From: Gammaproteobacteria bacterium
GTDB lineage: Bacteria > Pseudomonadota > Gammaproteobacteria > Nitrococcales > Nitrococcaceae
Assembly: GCA_018334525.1 (NCBI GenBank)
Contig: JAGXLT010000040.1
Location: 1 to 7,220, forward strand
Direction of reading: 5' to 3'
DNA: 7,220 nt
Position numbers and translations under genes: made by a program. The notes beneath the pieces are model-generated. The model was given only the letters and a program-made list of their open reading frames with translations, was not told the origin of the DNA and did no database searches. Positions 6,473 to 7,220 of this stretch are shown here, in pieces (position 1 is the first letter of the stretch; every line of letters starts with the position of its first letter).

Positions 6473-7220
6473 GTGACGAAGAAAACTGGACCCGCAATGC
6501 GTTACGGGACATTGCTCTTGAAGGGGTTAAAGAGCGGCGAAGGGCGAGGCGCTGGGGCATATTCTTTAAACTACTGCTCGTGGGATATATCGGGGGCATG
6601 AGTGTTCTGGCGTTTTTACCCGGTGGTGGGCTCAGCACAGAGACGATCACTGCTCCTCACGCCGGTGTGGTGCGCCTGGAAGGCCCCATCATGGCGGATA
6701 GCCCCGCCAGCGCGGATAAAATTCTTGAGGCCGTCGAAAACGCGCTGAGTACTACAGGAGTAACGGGCGTTATTCTGGAAATCAACAGCCCCGGAGGATC
6801 ACCGGTTCAGTCCGGGCAGATTTTTCGGGGTATTAATGCGCTGCAGGAACAATATCCGAATAAAGCCATTGTGACTGCCGGGCAGGACATTATTGCTTCC
6901 GGCGCCTATTATTCTGCTGCGGCTACCGAAGAGATATTTGTGGATCCCGCTAGTCTGGTGGGTTCAATCGGTGTGATCTCACGCGGGTTCGGGTTTACGG
7001 AAGCGTTATCACGCCTCGGCGTTGAGCGGCGGGTTTATAGCGCCGGTGCTGATAAGGCCGGGCTGGATCCTTTTATGCCCGAGGATCCAAAAGCCGTTGA
7101 AGACCTTGAAGTGATGCTGAGTGAAATCCAGGATCAATTTATCAGTGCGGTCAGGCAGGGACGTGGCGAGCGGCTGAATGAGCAGGAGACCGATCTTTTT
7201 TCTGGACGAACGTGGACCGG
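6469..7220 (+). CDS. sppA: Signal peptide peptidase SppA, short form (C-terminus outside window)
   Basis: Membrane-anchored serine/lysine protease that degrades leftover signal peptides and possibly other membrane fragments. The first 250 codons are visible. A charged cytoplasmic N-terminus containing ERRRARR precedes one membrane segment (about residues 30-50), placing the protease domain outside the inner membrane. Residues 105-111 (INSPGGS) form the substrate/oxyanion motif. S144 in ASGAYY is the likely nucleophile and K196 in GADKAGLDPF the likely general base. Their 52-residue spacing equals that of B. subtilis SppA (S147/K199). Only one protease domain appears to be present, unlike the duplicated E. 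coli SppA, so this is the short form usual in Pseudomonas and Bacillus; the missing end leaves this slightly open. The start overlaps the rluC stop (ATGA). Confidence 0.93.
   Translation, partial: MSDEENWTRNALRDIALEGVKERRRARRWGIFFKLLLVGYIGGMSVLAFLPGGGLSTETITAPHAGVVRLEGPIMADSPASADKILEAVENALSTTGVTGVILEINSPGGSPVQSGQIFRGINALQEQYPNKAIVTAGQDIIASGAYYSAAATEEIFVDPASLVGSIGVISRGFGFTEALSRLGVERRVYSAGADKAGLDPFMPEDPKAVEDLEVMLSEIQDQFISAVRQGRGERLNEQETDLFSGRTWT

Overview
The window reads as a stretch of gammaproteobacterial chromosome with moderate GC. The evidence is a closely E. coli-like RNase E start, the divergent partner rluC, and an SppA-type protease gene directly after rluC. In many gammaproteobacteria rne and rluC stand head to head across the rne leader. 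Here the two ends of that locus are present but are separated by two extra genes. I cannot name the genus.

Layout: 1-824 (minus) is the first 274 codons of rne, cut by the window edge. 825-about 1090 is its long structured leader, served by a good sigma70-type promoter with -10 at 1096-1101. 1252-3816 (plus) is an intact 854-residue FAD oxidoreductase/aminomethyltransferase fusion of the dimethylglycine/sarcosine dehydrogenase family. 3838-5490 (minus, convergent after a 21-base gap) is electron-transfer flavoprotein:ubiquinone oxidoreductase. 5546-6472 (plus) is rluC, most likely started by TTG behind a strong GGAGG. 6469-7220 (plus, overlapping rluC by four bases) is a signal peptide peptidase SppA cut by the window end.

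How the genes fit: the two inserted genes make a plausible metabolic pair. A dehydrogenase of this family oxidises an N-methyl amine, passes the one-carbon unit to tetrahydrofolate in its C-terminal half, and passes electrons to ETF. ETF-QO then moves the electrons from ETF to ubiquinone. The ETF subunits are not in the window. The flanking genes (rne, rluC, sppA) are housekeeping genes for RNA decay, 23S rRNA modification and membrane proteolysis.

The most interesting items are the interruption of the rne/rluC pair by this cassette, the atypical FAD-binding motifs of the dehydrogenase, and the folded rne leader. I saw no phage, IS, CRISPR, tRNA, rRNA or evident defence system, and nothing I could defend as a wholly new system.
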